From Ridgeia piscesae (lineage: Eukaryota > Annelida > Polychaeta > Sabellida > Siboglinidae): DNA of 64,000 bases. A program made the position numbers and the translations under genes. A model generated the notes under the pieces. The model saw nothing but the letters and a program-made list of their open reading frames with translations. It made no database searches and was not told the origin of the DNA. The stretch lies in NCBI GenBank assembly GCA_025642075.2, contig JAODUO010000484.1, positions 135,001 to 199,000 of the forward strand, in the 5' to 3' direction. Of the stretch, positions 39,153 through 54,100 are shown in pieces (the stretch's first letter is position 1; every line of letters begins with the position of its first letter).

Positions 39153-42100
39153 ACATAATTTCTGCTGTCATTACAAATTTCATGCATTTCTTCAGCCCAA
39201 AAGACTCTAAATTAGCCCTATCTTGGTAGATCGCAAGCACATGGCGGACAACATATATTACAGTGATGTCATAATTGTGTCACTGTCTGCTACAGGCAAA
39301 TGTCAAGCTAGGTTTTTTTTTTTTTGGACACGTTGATGGGTATGTGCACAAATGCTCAGCAAAGGTGTGGTTGATTGGTTTATTTGTTTCAACAAAATGC
39401 GATTCATGTTGAAATGTAAAATAATTGTTTATTCCTCTGTGTGTTTGTACATGTATTCAACAAATCTGACTCTGACAGACACTCCCACCCAACATCTCAC
39501 ATCTCACATCTCTACGCATGCACTGGGTGAAGGCAAGGGTAGCCGCTTTTTATCATTGGCAGGGTCAATCAATCCAGATTAATCAAGTAAGCCAATTGAT
39601 GAGCCTGAAGACAAGTTTATGTTTTAAGATGTACTGTTTTAAGACAGACAATGAAGTAATTTTGATTTGATTTATTAGATTGATTTGTCGACTCTGAAAT
39701 CATGATACCACATGATCACATATTAAATCTCAACTTTCTCTATACAGATGATGTAAAATCTAATTTATAATGTTCTTTTGTGAACTTTCTAGTGTTGTCA
39801 AATGTCAATGTTAGACTTGTGTACACATGGAAAATGGGCCTTTTTAATTGCTTTAAGTCTTGCTTCTAAATGCTGAGGTAACTTATTACTGACGAATCAC
39901 ACTTTGCATAGACTGACATTCACTATAGCCCCAGCAGTGACCATTGCATTTGTGTTGTATGTTATTTTGTAACAGTACCTTTGAAAGCATGTTAATATAA
40001 CTGGTAATCTGTTTTGTACTCCTTTTTAGTGGTGGAACTCACCAAATTAAAAACGATGAGCCTACTGAGTACTGACCCTCACTAATCCTATGTTGAAAAC
40101 TTGAAATACAGGTTAGGTTATGAACATTGTCATATTTTATACAAATTCAAGAACATTCTAGTTTATGTGGTTAAGTACACATCTTAAATATGTTTTAATT
40201 TTATTTATATTACTACTACATATATATTCTTTAGAATAGTAAATGATTGTTATCTTGACTGCCAAACAGAGTTGTACCTTGAATTTTAGTATATAAAGCC
40301 CCCTGAATAAATCAGATATGGCTGTATTGCTTTCACAAGTTATTTTCTTGATAATGTTATAAAATAAAGAATAATAGACTATCATTTTTCTATGACATCA
40401 TCATGAGACTGGAATTAATCCATTGTAAGCTTGGAAATATTAGAGATGGTTAGCTGTATGAGGACAGAAAACCAAGACAAACACCATCATAGATGTGAAA
40501 ATATGGATGTAAAAAAATAAATATAGCAATATAACATGATAACTCCACAACTCAGAGTCTGACAAACCAAGAGGGGACATTACCTGATGATAAGTGTCTA
40601 CAGAAGACTACACTATGACAAAAATTTACAGAAGATCACAGGATGACAAATGTCTAGAGAAGAACACAGGATAATGAGTGTCTACAGAAGACTACACCAT
40701 GACAAGAGTCTAGAGAAGATCACAGGATGACAAATGTCTAGAGAAGAACACAGGATAATGAGTGTCTACAGAAGACTACACCATGACAAGAGTCTAGAGA
40801 AGATCACAGGATGACAAATGTCTAGAGAAGATCACAGGATAATGAGTGTCTACAGAAGACTACACCATGACACGAGTCTAGAGAAGATCACAGGATGACA
40901 AATGTCTAGAGAAGATCACAGGATAATGAGTGTCTACAGAAGACTACACCATGACAAGAGTCTAGAGAAGATCACAGGATGACAAATGTCCAGAGAAGAA
41001 CACAGGATAATGAGTGTCTACAGAAGACTACACCATGACAAGAGTCTAGAGAAGATCACAGGATGACAAATGTCTAGAGAAGAACACAGAATAATGAGTG
41101 TCTACAGAAGACTACACCATGACAAGAGTCTAGAGAAGATCACAAGATGACAAATGTCTAGAGAAGAACACAGGATAATGAGTGTCTACAAAGACTACAC
41201 CATGAAAAATCTAGAGAAGATCACAGGATGACAATGTCTAGAGAAGACACAGGATAATGAGTGTCTACAGAAGACTACACCATAAAGAGTCTAGAGAAGA
41301 TCACAGGATGACAAATGTCTAGAAGATCACAGGATAATGAGTGTTTACAGAAGACTACACCATGACAAGAGTCTAGAGAAGATCACAGGATGACAAATGT
41401 CTAGAGAAGAACAAGGATAATGAGTGTCTACAGAAGACTACCAAAGACAAGAGTCTAGAGAAGATCACAGGATGACAAATGTATAGAGAAGATCACAGGA
41501 TAATGAGTGTCTACAGAAGACTACACCATGACAAGAGTCTACAGAAGACCACAGGGTGACAAATGTCTAAAGAAGATCACAGGATAATGAGTGTCTACAG
41601 AAGACTACACAATGACAAGAGTCTAGAGAAGATCACAGGATGACAAATGTCTAGAGAAGAACACAGGATAATGAGTGTCTACAGAAGACTACACCATGAC
41701 AAGAGTCTAGAGAAGATCACAGGATGACAAATGTCTAGAGAAGAACACAGAATAATGAGTGTCTACAGAAGACTACACCATGACAAGAGTCTAGAGAAGA
41801 TCACAAGATGACAAATGTCTAGAGAAGAACACAGGATAATGAGTGTCTACAGAAGACTACACCATGACAAGAGTCTAGAGAAGATCACAGGATGACACAT
41901 GTCTAGAGAAGATCACAGGATAATGAGTGTCTACAGAAGACTACACCATGACAAGAGTCTAGAGAAGATCACAGGATGACAAATGTCTAGAAGATCACAG
42001 GATAATGAGTGTTTACAGAAGACTACACCATGACAAGAGTCTAGAGAAGATCACAGGATGACAAATGTCTAGAGAAGAACACAGGATAATGAGTGTCTAC

Positions 42101-45100
42101 AGAAGACTACACAATGACAAGAGTCTAGAGAAGATCACAGGATGACAAATGTATAGAGAAGATCACAGGATAATGAGTGTCTACAGAAGACTACACCATG
42201 ACAAGAGTCTACAGAAGACCACAGGGTGACAAATGTCTAGAGAAGATCACAGGATAATGAGTGTCTACAGAAGACTACACAATGACAAGAGTCTAGAGAA
42301 GATCACAGGATGACAAATGTCTAGAGAAGAACACAGGATAATGAGTGTCTACAGAAGACTACACCATGACAAGAGTCTACAGAAGATCACAGGATGACAA
42401 ATGTCTAGAGAACACAGGATAATGAGTGTCTACAGAAGACTACACAATGACAAGAGTCTAGAGAAGATCACAGGATGACAAATGTCTAGAGAAGAACACA
42501 GGATAATGAGTGTCTACAGAAGACTACACAATGATAAGAGTTTAAAAAGATCACAGGATGACAAATGTCTAGAGAAGAACACAGGATAATGAGTGTCTAC
42601 AAAAGACTACACCATGACTAGAGTCTAGAGAAGATCACAGGATGACAAATGTCTAGAGAAGAACACAGGATAATGAGTGTCTACAGAAGACTACACAATG
42701 ACAAGAGTCTACAAAAGATCACAGAATGACAAATGTCTAGAGAAGATCACAGGATGACAAATGTCTAGAGAAGATCACAGGATAATGAGTGTCTACAGAA
42801 GACTACACCATGACAAGAGTCTAGAGAAGATCACAGGATGACAAATGTCTAGAGAAGAACACAGGATAATGAGTGTCTACAGAAGACTACACCATGACAA
42901 GAGTCTAGAGAAGATCACAGGATGACAAATGTCTAGAGAAGAACACAGGATAATGAGTGTCTACAGAAGACTACACCATGACAAGTCTAGAGAAGATCAC
43001 AGGATGACAAATGTCTAGAGAAGAACACAGAATAATGAGTGTCTACAAAAACTACACCATGACAAGAGTCTAAGAAGATCACAGGGTGACAAATGTCTAG
43101 AGAAGACACAGGATAATGATTGTCTACAGAAGACTACTCTATGACAAGAGTCTAGAGAAGATCACGGGATGACAAATGTCTAGAAGATCACAGGATAATG
43201 AGTGTCTACAGAAGACTACACAATGACAAGAGTCTAGAGAAGATCACAGGATGACAAATGTCTAGAGAAGATCACAGGATAATGAGTGTCTCCAGAAGAC
43301 TACACAATGACAAGAGTCTAGAGAAGATCACAGGATGACAAATGTCTAGAGAAGATCACAGGATAATGAGTGTCTACAGAAGACTACACCATGACAAGAG
43401 TCTACAGAAGATCACAGGATGACAAATGTCTAGAGAAGAACACAGGATAATGAGTGTCTACAGAAGACTACACAATGACAAGAGTCTAGAGAAGATCACA
43501 GGATGACAAATGTCTAGAGAAGAACACAGGATAATGAGTGTCTACAGAAGACTACACAATGACAAGAGTCTAGAGAAGATCACAGGATGACAAATGTCTA
43601 GAGAAGAACACAGGATAATGAGTGTCTACAGAAGACTACACAATGATAAGAGTCTAGAGAAGATCACAGGATGACAAATGTCTAGAGAAGAACACAGGAT
43701 AATGAGTGTCTACAGAAGACTACACCATGACTAGAGTCTAGAGAAGATCACAGGATGACAAATGTCTAGAGAAGAACACAGGATAATGAGTGTCTACAGA
43801 AGACTACACAATGACAAGAGTCTACAAAAGATCACAGAATGACAAATGTCTAGAGAAGATCACAGGATGACAAATGTCTAGAGAAGATCACAGGATAATG
43901 AGTGTCTACAGAAGACTACACCATGACAAGAGTCTAGAGAGGATCACAGGATGACAAATGTCTAGAAGATCACAGGATAATGAGTGTTTACAGAAGACTA
44001 CACCATGACAAGAGTCTAGAGAAGATCACAGGATGACAAATGTCTAAAAAGAACACAGGATAATGAGTGTCTACAGAAGACTACACAATGACAAGAGTCT
44101 AGAGAAGATCACAGGATGACAAATGTCTAGAGAAGATCACAGGATAATGAGTGTCTACAGAAGACTACACCATGACAAGAGTCTACAGAAGACCACAGGA
44201 TGACAAATGTCTAGAGAAGAACACAGGATAATGAGTGTCTACAGAAGACTACACCATGACAAGAGTCTACAGAAGATCACAGGATGACAAATGTCTAGAG
44301 AAGAACACAGGATAATGAGTGTCTACAGAAGACTACACCATCTAAAAGTCTAGAGAAGATCACAGGATGACAAATGTCTAGAGAAGAACACAGGATAATG
44401 AGTGTCTACAGAAGACTACACAATGACAAGAGTCTAGAGAAGATCACAGGATGACAAATGTCTAGAGAAGAACACAGAATAATGAGTGTCTACAGAAGAC
44501 TACACCATTATAAGAGTCTAGAGAAGATCACAGGATGACACATGTCTAGAGAAGAACACAGAATAATGAGTGTCTACAGAAGACTACACCATGACAAGAG
44601 TCTAGAGAAGATCACAGGATGACAAATGTCTAGAGAAGATCACAGGATAATGATTGTCTACAGAAGACTACTCTATGACAAGAGTCTAGAGAAGATCACA
44701 GGATGACAACTGTCTAGAAGATCACAGGATAATGAGTGTCTACAGAAGACTACACAATGACAAGAGTCTAGAGAAGATCACAGGATGACAAATGTCTAGA
44801 GAAGATCACAGGATAATGAGTGTCTACAGAAGACTACACAATGACAAGAGTCTAGAGAAGATCACAGGATGACAAATGTCTAGAGAAGACACAGGATAAT
44901 GAGTGTCTACAGAAGACTACACCATGACAAGAGTCTAGAGAAGATCACAGGATGACAAATGTCTAGAGAAGAACACAGGATAATGAGTGTCTACAGAAGA
45001 CTACACCATGACAAGAGTCTAGAGAAGATCACAGGATGATAAATGTCTAGAGAAGAGCACAGGATAATGAGTGTCTACAGAAGACTACGCCATGACAAGA

Positions 45101-48100
45101 GTCTAGAGAAGATCACAGGATGACAAATGTCTAGAGAAGAACACAGGATAATGAGTGTCTACAGAAGACTACACAATGACAAGAGTCTACAAAAGATCAC
45201 AGAATGACAAATGTCTAGAGAAGATCACGGGATGACAAATGTCTGGAGACAATCACAGGATGACAAATGTCAACAGAAGAGTGTCTACAGAAGACAGCAG
45301 GATGACAAGTATCTAAAGAAGATCACAGGATGATGGGTGACCAGAGGGTGATGGGTGTGTAGAGAAGATCACAGGATGAAAAGTATCTAGAGAAGATCAC
45401 AGGATGATGAGTGTTTACAGCCGACCACAATGATTCGGAGTGTTGTTATTTGGTCAGTGCATGACCTGTCATTGCGGAAACCTGCTTGGTGATCTCCGAG
45501 CATGATGTCCACCCATCTTCAGTTTGTCGAAGAGGACTCTGTTGAGGACCTTATCCCTCTGCAGATCTCATTTCTTTGGGAGTTACACGAGGTATCCTTC
45601 TTTCCCCTCAGTTGGTATTTCTACTTACTCCCATATCTTCCCAATTAGGTCAATTAGTATTTCTATGAAGGTCTCTATATCAGCGTTGATTGCCTGGCAG
45701 GAATTTTGTCTTTTCCCTCTCTTCATGTGATGAATGGCTTTCTCAATCTCTGCCTTACATAAGCTAGCCAATTATTAAATGGAGCACATGATATCTGCAT
45801 TCAAATACAAATTAATCATGATATCCTGTATGCCTGATCCTGGCAATAACAGCTTTAGATGGAGCTTCAGGCACAACCAAAACGAAGACATTACTTTGAT
45901 GGGCTGAAAACAGCCAGCTACAGTTTTAGGCTATATTGAAGTTTTGTTTTACAGTATTTTATTAATTTAAATTGACTTTATTATCTGATATGTAGAGCAG
46001 ACAAAACACTAACCAGTAACTTTGTAGGAGGGCCAGTTACTAACTAAAGACCAAAGGTGTTGAGTGTTTAGAGAAGACAATACAAGTTTCTAGAAAATAC
46101 CACAAGATGACAAGTTTCTAGAAGCAATAACAATATCTTGCAAAGATCACAGTATGACAAGTGTCTACAGAAGTCTACAGGTTGACAAGGGTCTACAGAA
46201 GATCATACTTTATTTAGGATGATGAGATGTTCAGAGAAGACATGCAGATGGCAAGTGACTACAGAAGACCACAGTGGCATGAGTGTTCAGAGAAGACATG
46301 CGGATGGCAAGTGACTACAGAAGACCACAGTGGCATGAGTGTTCAGAGAAGACATGAGGATGGCAAGTGACTACAGAAGACCACAGTGGCATGAGTGTTC
46401 AGAGAAGACATGTGGTTGGCAAGTGACTACAGAAGACCACAGTGGCATGAGTGTTCAGAGAAGACATGCAGATGGCAAGTGACTACAGAAGACCACAGTG
46501 GCATGAGTGTTCAGAGAAGACATGAGGATGGCAAGTGACTACAGAAGACCACAGTGGCATGAGTGTTCAGAGAAGACATGAGGATGGCTAGTGACTACAG
46601 AAGACCACAGTGGCATGAGTGTTCAGAGAAGACATGCGGATGGCAAGTGACTACAGAAAACCACAGTGGCATGAGTGTTCAGAGAAGACATGAGGATGGC
46701 AAGTGACTACAGAAGACCACAGTGGCATGAGTGTTCAGAGAAGACATGAGGATGGCAAGTGACTACAGAAGACCACAGTGGCATGAGTGTTCAGAGAAGA
46801 CATGAGGATGGCAAGTGACTACAGAAGACCACAGTGGCATGAGTGTTCAGAGAAGACATGCGGATGGCAAGTGACTACAGAAGACCACAGTGGCATGAGT
46901 GTTCAGAGAAGACATGCAGATGGCAAGTGACTACAGAAGACCACAGTGGCATGAGTGTTCAGAGAAGACATGAGGATGGCAAGTGACTACAGAAGACCAC
47001 AGTGGCATGAGTGTTCAGAGAAGACATGAGGATGGCATAGTGACTACAGAAGACCACAGTGGCATGAGTGTTCAGAGAAGACATGTGGTGGCAAGTGACT
47101 ACAGAAGACCACAGTGGCATGAGTGTTCAGAGAAGACATGCAGATGGCAAGTGACTACAGAAGACCACAGTGGCATGAGTGTTCAGAGAAGACATGAGGA
47201 TGGCAAGTGACTACAGAAGACCACAGTGGCATGAGTGTTCAGAGAAGACATGAGGATGGCAAGTGACTACAGAAGACCACAGTGGCATGAGTGTTCAGAG
47301 AAGACATGAGGATGGCAAGTGACTACAGAAGACCACAGTGGCATGAGTGTTCAGAGAAGACATGGGATGGCAAGTGACTACAGAAGACCACAGTGGCATG
47401 AGTGTTCAGAGAAGACATGGGATGGCAAGTGACTACAGAAGACCACAGTGGCATGAGTGTTCAGAGAAGACATGTGGTTGGCAAGTGACTACAGAAGACC
47501 ACAGTGGCATGAGTGTTCAGAGAAGACATGCAGATGGCAAGTGACTACAGAAGACCACAGTGGCATGAGTGTTCAGAGAAGACATGAGGATGGCAAGTGA
47601 CTACAGAAGACCACAGTGGCATGAGTGTTCAGAGAAGACATGAGGATGGCAAGTGACTACAGAAGACCACAGTGGCATGAGTGTTCAGAGAAGACATGAG
47701 ATGGCAAGTGACTACAGAAGACCACAGTGGCATGAGTGTTCAGAGAAGACATGAGGATGGCAAGTGACTACAGAAGACCACAGTGGCATGAGTGTTCAGA
47801 GAAGACATGCGGGTGATGAGTGTTTGGAGAAGACCACATGATGAGCATCTACAGAAGGACATGCTAAGTGTCCAGAGTAGACATTAGGGTGATGTGCATT
47901 TACTTGAAGACGACTAGAGGATGCATAATTACAAAAGCACAGTATGATGAGTGTCTACAAAAGACTATAGGATCATGTGTGCTTGGAGAAAACCATGACG
48001 AAAAGTGTCTGAAGAAGAACATTGTATGATGCACCGCTTTATGCAGAGACCTGTCCACCCGTTATTTGGATTGGTAAAAACCGTTGTGAACAGGTAGAAA

Positions 48101-51100
48101 TATGGGTGGACGGATGATGGACGGGTAAAAAAATGAATGAGCAAAAGAAAAGGTCTTCCAAAACCATAGATATTGTCAATTATGCTCCAAAAGTCAGTGT
48201 AAATGGTGTCACATGTGTGTTTGTAGTCCATTTTGGGTCATCAGACACATTTAAAGTTTGTAAACTGCATTAACAGTTAACATCCATGTGTCCACCAAAA
48301 CATGTGTGACTGGCAATACCTTGGTCCTGCATAAAGCCCTGGACCTGACTGTATATCATAGTAGAGTGTGAATTATCAAATGCCAAGGTGAAACTAATCG
48401 TGGTTTTTAAAGTTTGTATCCACTAAAACACGTGTGACTGGCAATAGTTTGGTCCTGCATAAAGCCCTGGTATGATGAGTGTCTAGAGAAGAACATAGGG
48501 TGATGAGTGTCTAGAAGAACATAGGGTGATGAGTGTCTAGAAGAACATAGGGTGATGAGTGTCTAGAGAAGAACATAGGGTGATGAGTGTCTAGAAGAAC
48601 ATAGGGTGATGAGTGTCTAGAAGAACATAGGGTGATGAGTGTCTAGAGAAGAACATAGGGTGATGAGTGTTTAGAAGAACATAGGGTGATGAGTGTCTAG
48701 AGAAGAACATAGGGTGATGAGTGTCTAGAAGAACATAGGGTGATGAGTGTCTAGAGAAGAACATAGGGTGATGAGTGTCTAGAAGAACATAGGGTGATGA
48801 GTGTCTAGAAGAACATAGGGTGATGAGTGTTTAGAGAAGAACATAGGGTGATGAGTGTTTAGAGAGAACATAGGGTGATGAGTGTCTAGAAGAACATAGG
48901 GTGATGAGTGTCTAGAGAAGAACATAGGGTGATGAGTGTCTAGAAGAACATAGGGTGATGAGTGTTTAGAGAAGAACATAGGGTGATGAGTGTCTAGAGA
49001 AAACCACAGGATGGTGAGTACCTTGAGGATGATGGTTGTCTAGAGATGCCATGTTAGACACATACCTTTCTCTGTAGTGAAGTCAAAGCCTAGTGGTAGT
49101 GTCCCACGCAGATGAAGTATAGTGTAAGAACTCAAGATGTCTTCTTCCACTACTGTGACATTGAGTCTCTCTGTCCCTCCATCAAGTAAATCCACACTAT
49201 ACACATCTGTTATTTGGCCACCGTCTCCACTCTGATACACACACACCAACAGTGGCTCCTCTTGGAAACATCTCTGTAAAGCACGCAGAGGCAAGAATAA
49301 TTATAAGAGTTCAGGGGTCAAAAAATTAATCTTAGAACACCATAAGATAGATTAAAATATTAAACTAATTAAACATATATTTGTGTGGCACTAGCCCATC
49401 AGGTGCATATATGCAAGATCAGAAAAGATTATTATTCTATTAAACTCAGTATGCATTTACCCCTACACTGCTCTGTGGTGAGGAAAAAATCTGTCAAGTG
49501 TCACTCTCATGACTGATAGACTGAATGTGTGTAAACAAAACAAAACAAAGTTATTTGCAAATGTTATCAGTAACAACTATTAGTAATTAACTTCTTAGTT
49601 ATGACAATTATTCTAATCAAAACATATATTTAAGCTAATCTACCATATTAACATGTATGCAGGTTACACTCTACACTGGACATTGAGTCTTAAGAGGAAA
49701 CTGCTGGCAAGTTTTCAGTTTTATATGGGTCTAATGGGTTGCTGACACAAGCATCAGCCACCCACCAATAATGGATTAGTCACAGGATTAGTCCGCCATC
49801 AACAGACTGCTGGGAGCAGAGAAGACGGACAAAGAATGGACATGTCACAAAAACTCACAATGGGTAGCTATCAATATCCTGCTTGCAGCTGCTAGGCAGA
49901 AACTGACAAATGTGAACACGTAGCATTTTGGCAGGGCCAGAGTTGCCTCCTCAAATAAAAAAATCTTATAAGTGTGTTGCCATTGTACCCTATGATGCCT
50001 CTACACAAAATTAGAAAAAAAATATCTTCGGAGTTTAGAAAAACTCATAATCTGAAATTTACTAGGGGGCCTTTAGAATGATCCAATCGAATAAGAAATG
50101 TATCGTGCATAGCGGCAAGTGGGTCAAGTGGCCGTCCTGAAGTTCTTTGGCCTTATTGCAAGTCCATAATTTTGAATGAAATGTGTTTCGGTAAATCATA
50201 GTCACTGCCTCATCTTTTCACTATAATCACCTAATTGGCATTTACTCTGGTTATTCATATGAGATGATCAGAAATACAGCCAATTTGTGTGAATGCAGCA
50301 ACAGAATGGTCATTAGTGGTTTTAGTCAATCTACTTTCACGGCTCTAATCAGCCTGCCTGATGATCAGGATGTAATGATATCAATAAGGTGAATGATATT
50401 TCATTCTATGGTTGTTTATTGTTGAGTATGAATATTATGGTTGTTTATTGTTGAATATTGATTTAAATCTTTGTCACCAACAGGTGACAATACACCAGTA
50501 ACACCATTTTAAATAAGATTAAAAATTAACTAAAATAAACAGTTGTCCACCGGATAACAGCTCACTGGACAGTTGCTTATAATTAAAAAAAATTGAAATT
50601 AATCCAGACATATGTTGTTATTTGGCAGACAGTTGCTCACCTTTAACAAAAATCTAAGTTTATCTCAGTACACAACATCGTCAAGTATGTTTCAGCATTG
50701 TTTTAATTGCATGGCTTTATTAATGTCCGAGTGATGTTTTATGTGTATGTAAAAAAGAAATGCGATACGCTGTCAAAACTCATCTGATACAACATATGTG
50801 GTATGCCTTGGTTTCCCTTGGTTTGTATGCAACCTCTTTCTCTAGTATTTCCCAAAGTTCTCTTCACAACATGTAAGTCTCCGAACAACCAGAAGATTGG
50901 GAACCATGAAAATTACGTTACATAAAAATTACACTTATATTCGTGTAATACAAATATGCATAGTTCTTAATTTGTATTTATTAGGAGGCTTATTTGTACA
51001 TTTAAATAAACACTAACCCTGACAACAATGAGACATAATGGTACAGACAGTGACTGTCTAGATGACACCTCTTGCCACAGCCAGTGACTGTCTAGATGTC

Positions 51101-54100
51101 ACCTCTTGCCACAGACTGACTGTCCAGGTGACACCTCTTGCCACAGACAGAGACTGTCCAGATGACACCTCTTGCCACAGCCAGTGACTGTCTAGATGTC
51201 ACCTCTTGCCACAGACTGACTGTCCAGGTGACACCTCTTGCCACAGACAGAGACTGTCCAGATGACACCTCTTGCCACAGACAGTGACTGTCCAGGTGAC
51301 ACCTCTTGCCACAGCCAGTGACTGTCTAGATGTCACCTCTTGCCACAGACAGTGACTGTCTAGATGACACCTCTTGCCACAGACAGTGACTGTCTAGATG
51401 TCACCTCTTGCCACAGCCAGTGACTGTTTAGATGACACCTCTTGCTACAGCCAGTGACTGTCCAGGTTACATCTCTTGCCACAGCCAGAGACGGTCCAAG
51501 TGACACCTCTTGCCACTGCCAGTGACTGTCCAGGTGACACCTCTTGCCACAGCCAGTGACTGTCCAGGTGACACCTCTTGCCACAGCCAGTGACTGTCTA
51601 GATCATAGATGACACCTCTTGCTACAGCCAGTGACTGTCTAGATCATAGATGACACCTCTTGCCACAGACAGTGACTGTCTAGATCATAGATGACACCTC
51701 TTGCCACAGCCAGTGACTGTCTAGATCATAGATGACACCTCTTGCCACAGCCAGTGACTGTCTAGATCATAGATGACACCTCTTGCTACAGCCAGTGACT
51801 GTCTAGATCATAGATGACACCTCTTGCCACAGACAGTGACTGTCTAGATCATAGATGACACCTCTTGCTACAGCCAGTGACTGTCTAGATCATAGATGAC
51901 ACCTCTTGCCACAGCCAGTGACTGTCTAGATCATAGATGACACCTCTTGCCACAGACAGTGACTGTCTAGATCATAGATGACACCTCTTGCCACAGCCAG
52001 TGACTGTCTAGATCATAGATGACACCTCTTGCTACAGCCAGTGACTGTCTAGATCATAGATGACACCTCTTGCCACAGACAGTGACTGTCTAGATCATAG
52101 ATGACACCTCTTGCTACAGCCAGTGACTGTCCAGGTGACACCTCTTGCCACAGACAGTGACTGTCTAGATCATAGATGACACCTCTTGCCACAGCCAGTG
52201 ACTGTCTAGATCATAGATGACACCTCTTGCCACAGCCAGTGACTGTCTAGATCATAGATGACACCTCTTGCTACAGCCAGTGACTGTCTAGATCATAGAT
52301 GACACCTCTTGCCACAGACAGTGACTGTCTAGATCATAGATGACACCTCTTGCCACAGCCAGTGATGTCCAGGTGACACCTCTTGCCTCAGCCAGTGACT
52401 GTCTAGATCATAGATGACACCTCTTGCCACAGCCAGTGATGTCCAGGTGACACCTCTTGCCTCAGCCAGTGACTGTCTAGATCATAGATGACACCTCTTG
52501 CCACAGCCAGTGACTGTCTAGATCATAGATGACACCTCTTGCTACAGCCAGTGACTGTCCAGGTGACACCTCTTGCCACAGCCAGTGACTGTCCAGTTGA
52601 CACCTTTTCCCACAGCCAGTGACTGTCTAGATCATAGATTACATCTCTTGCTACAGCCAGTGACTGTCCAGGTGACACCTCTTGCCACAGCCAGTGACTG
52701 TCCAGGTGACACCTCTTGCTACAGCCAGTGACTGTCCAGGTGACACCTCTTGCCACAGACAGTGACTGTCTAGATCATAGATGACACCTCTTGCTACAGA
52801 CAGTGACTGTCCAGGTGACACCTCTTGCCACAGACAGTGACTGTCTAGATCATAGATGACACCTCTTGCTACAGACAGTGACTGTCCAGGTGACACCTCT
52901 TGCCACAGACAGTGACTGTCTAGATCATAGATGACACCTCTTGCCACAGCCAGTGACTGTCCAGTTGACACCTTTTCCCACAGCCAGTGACTGTCTAGAT
53001 CATAGATTACATCTCTTGCTACAGCCAGTGACTGTCCAGGTGACACCTCTTGCCACAGCCAGTGACTGTCCAGTTGACACCTTTTCCCACAGCCAGTGAC
53101 TGTCTAGATCATAGATGACACCTCTTGCTACAGCCAGTGACTGTCCAGGTGACACCTCTTGCCACAGCCAGTGACTGTCCAGTTGACACCTTTTCCCACA
53201 GCCAGTGACTGTCTAGATCATAGATTACATCTCTTGCTATAGCCAGTGACTGTCCAGGTGACACCTCTTGCCACAGCCAGTGACTGTCCAGGTGACACCT
53301 CTTGCCACAGCCAGTGACTGTCTAGATGACACCTCTTGCCACAGCCAGTGACTGTCCAGATGACACCTCTTGCTACAGCCAGTGACTGTCCAGGTGACAC
53401 CTCTTGCCACAGCCAGTGACTGTCCAGATGACACCTCTTGCCACAGCCAGTGACTGTCTAGATGACACCTCTTGCTACAGCCAGTGACTGTCCAGGTGAC
53501 ACCTCTTGCCACAGCCAGTGACTGTCTAGATGACACCTCTTGCCACAGCCAGTGACTGTCCAGATGACACCTCTTGCTACAGCCAGTGACTGTCCAGGTG
53601 ACACCTCTTGCCACAGCCAGTGACTGTCTAGATGACACCTCTTGCCACAGCCAGTGACTGTCCAGATGACACCTCTTGCCACAGCCAGTGACTGTCCAGA
53701 TGACACCTCTTGCTACAGCCAGTGACTGTCCAGGTGACACCTCTTGCCACAGCCAGTGACTGTCTAGATGACACCTCTTGCCACAGCCAGTGACTGTCCA
53801 GATGACACCTCTTGCTACAGCCAGTGACTGTCCAGGTGACACCTCTTGCCACAGCCAGTGACTGTCTAGATGACACCTCTTGCCACAGCCAGTGACTGTC
53901 CAGATGACACCTCTTGCCACAGCCAGTGACTGTCCAGATGACACCTCTTGCCACAGACAGTGACTGTCCAGGTGACACCTCTTGCCACAGCCAGTGACTG
54001 TCCAGGTGACACCTCTTGCCACAGCCAGTGACTGTCCAGATGACACCTCTTGCCACAGCCAGTGACTGTCCAGGTGACACCTCTTGCCACAGCCAGTGAC

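Noticed and set aside
40575..49010. Regularly spaced repeats resembling a CRISPR array
   Set aside because: The units are contiguous variants with no unique spacers, and the DNA is clearly animal.
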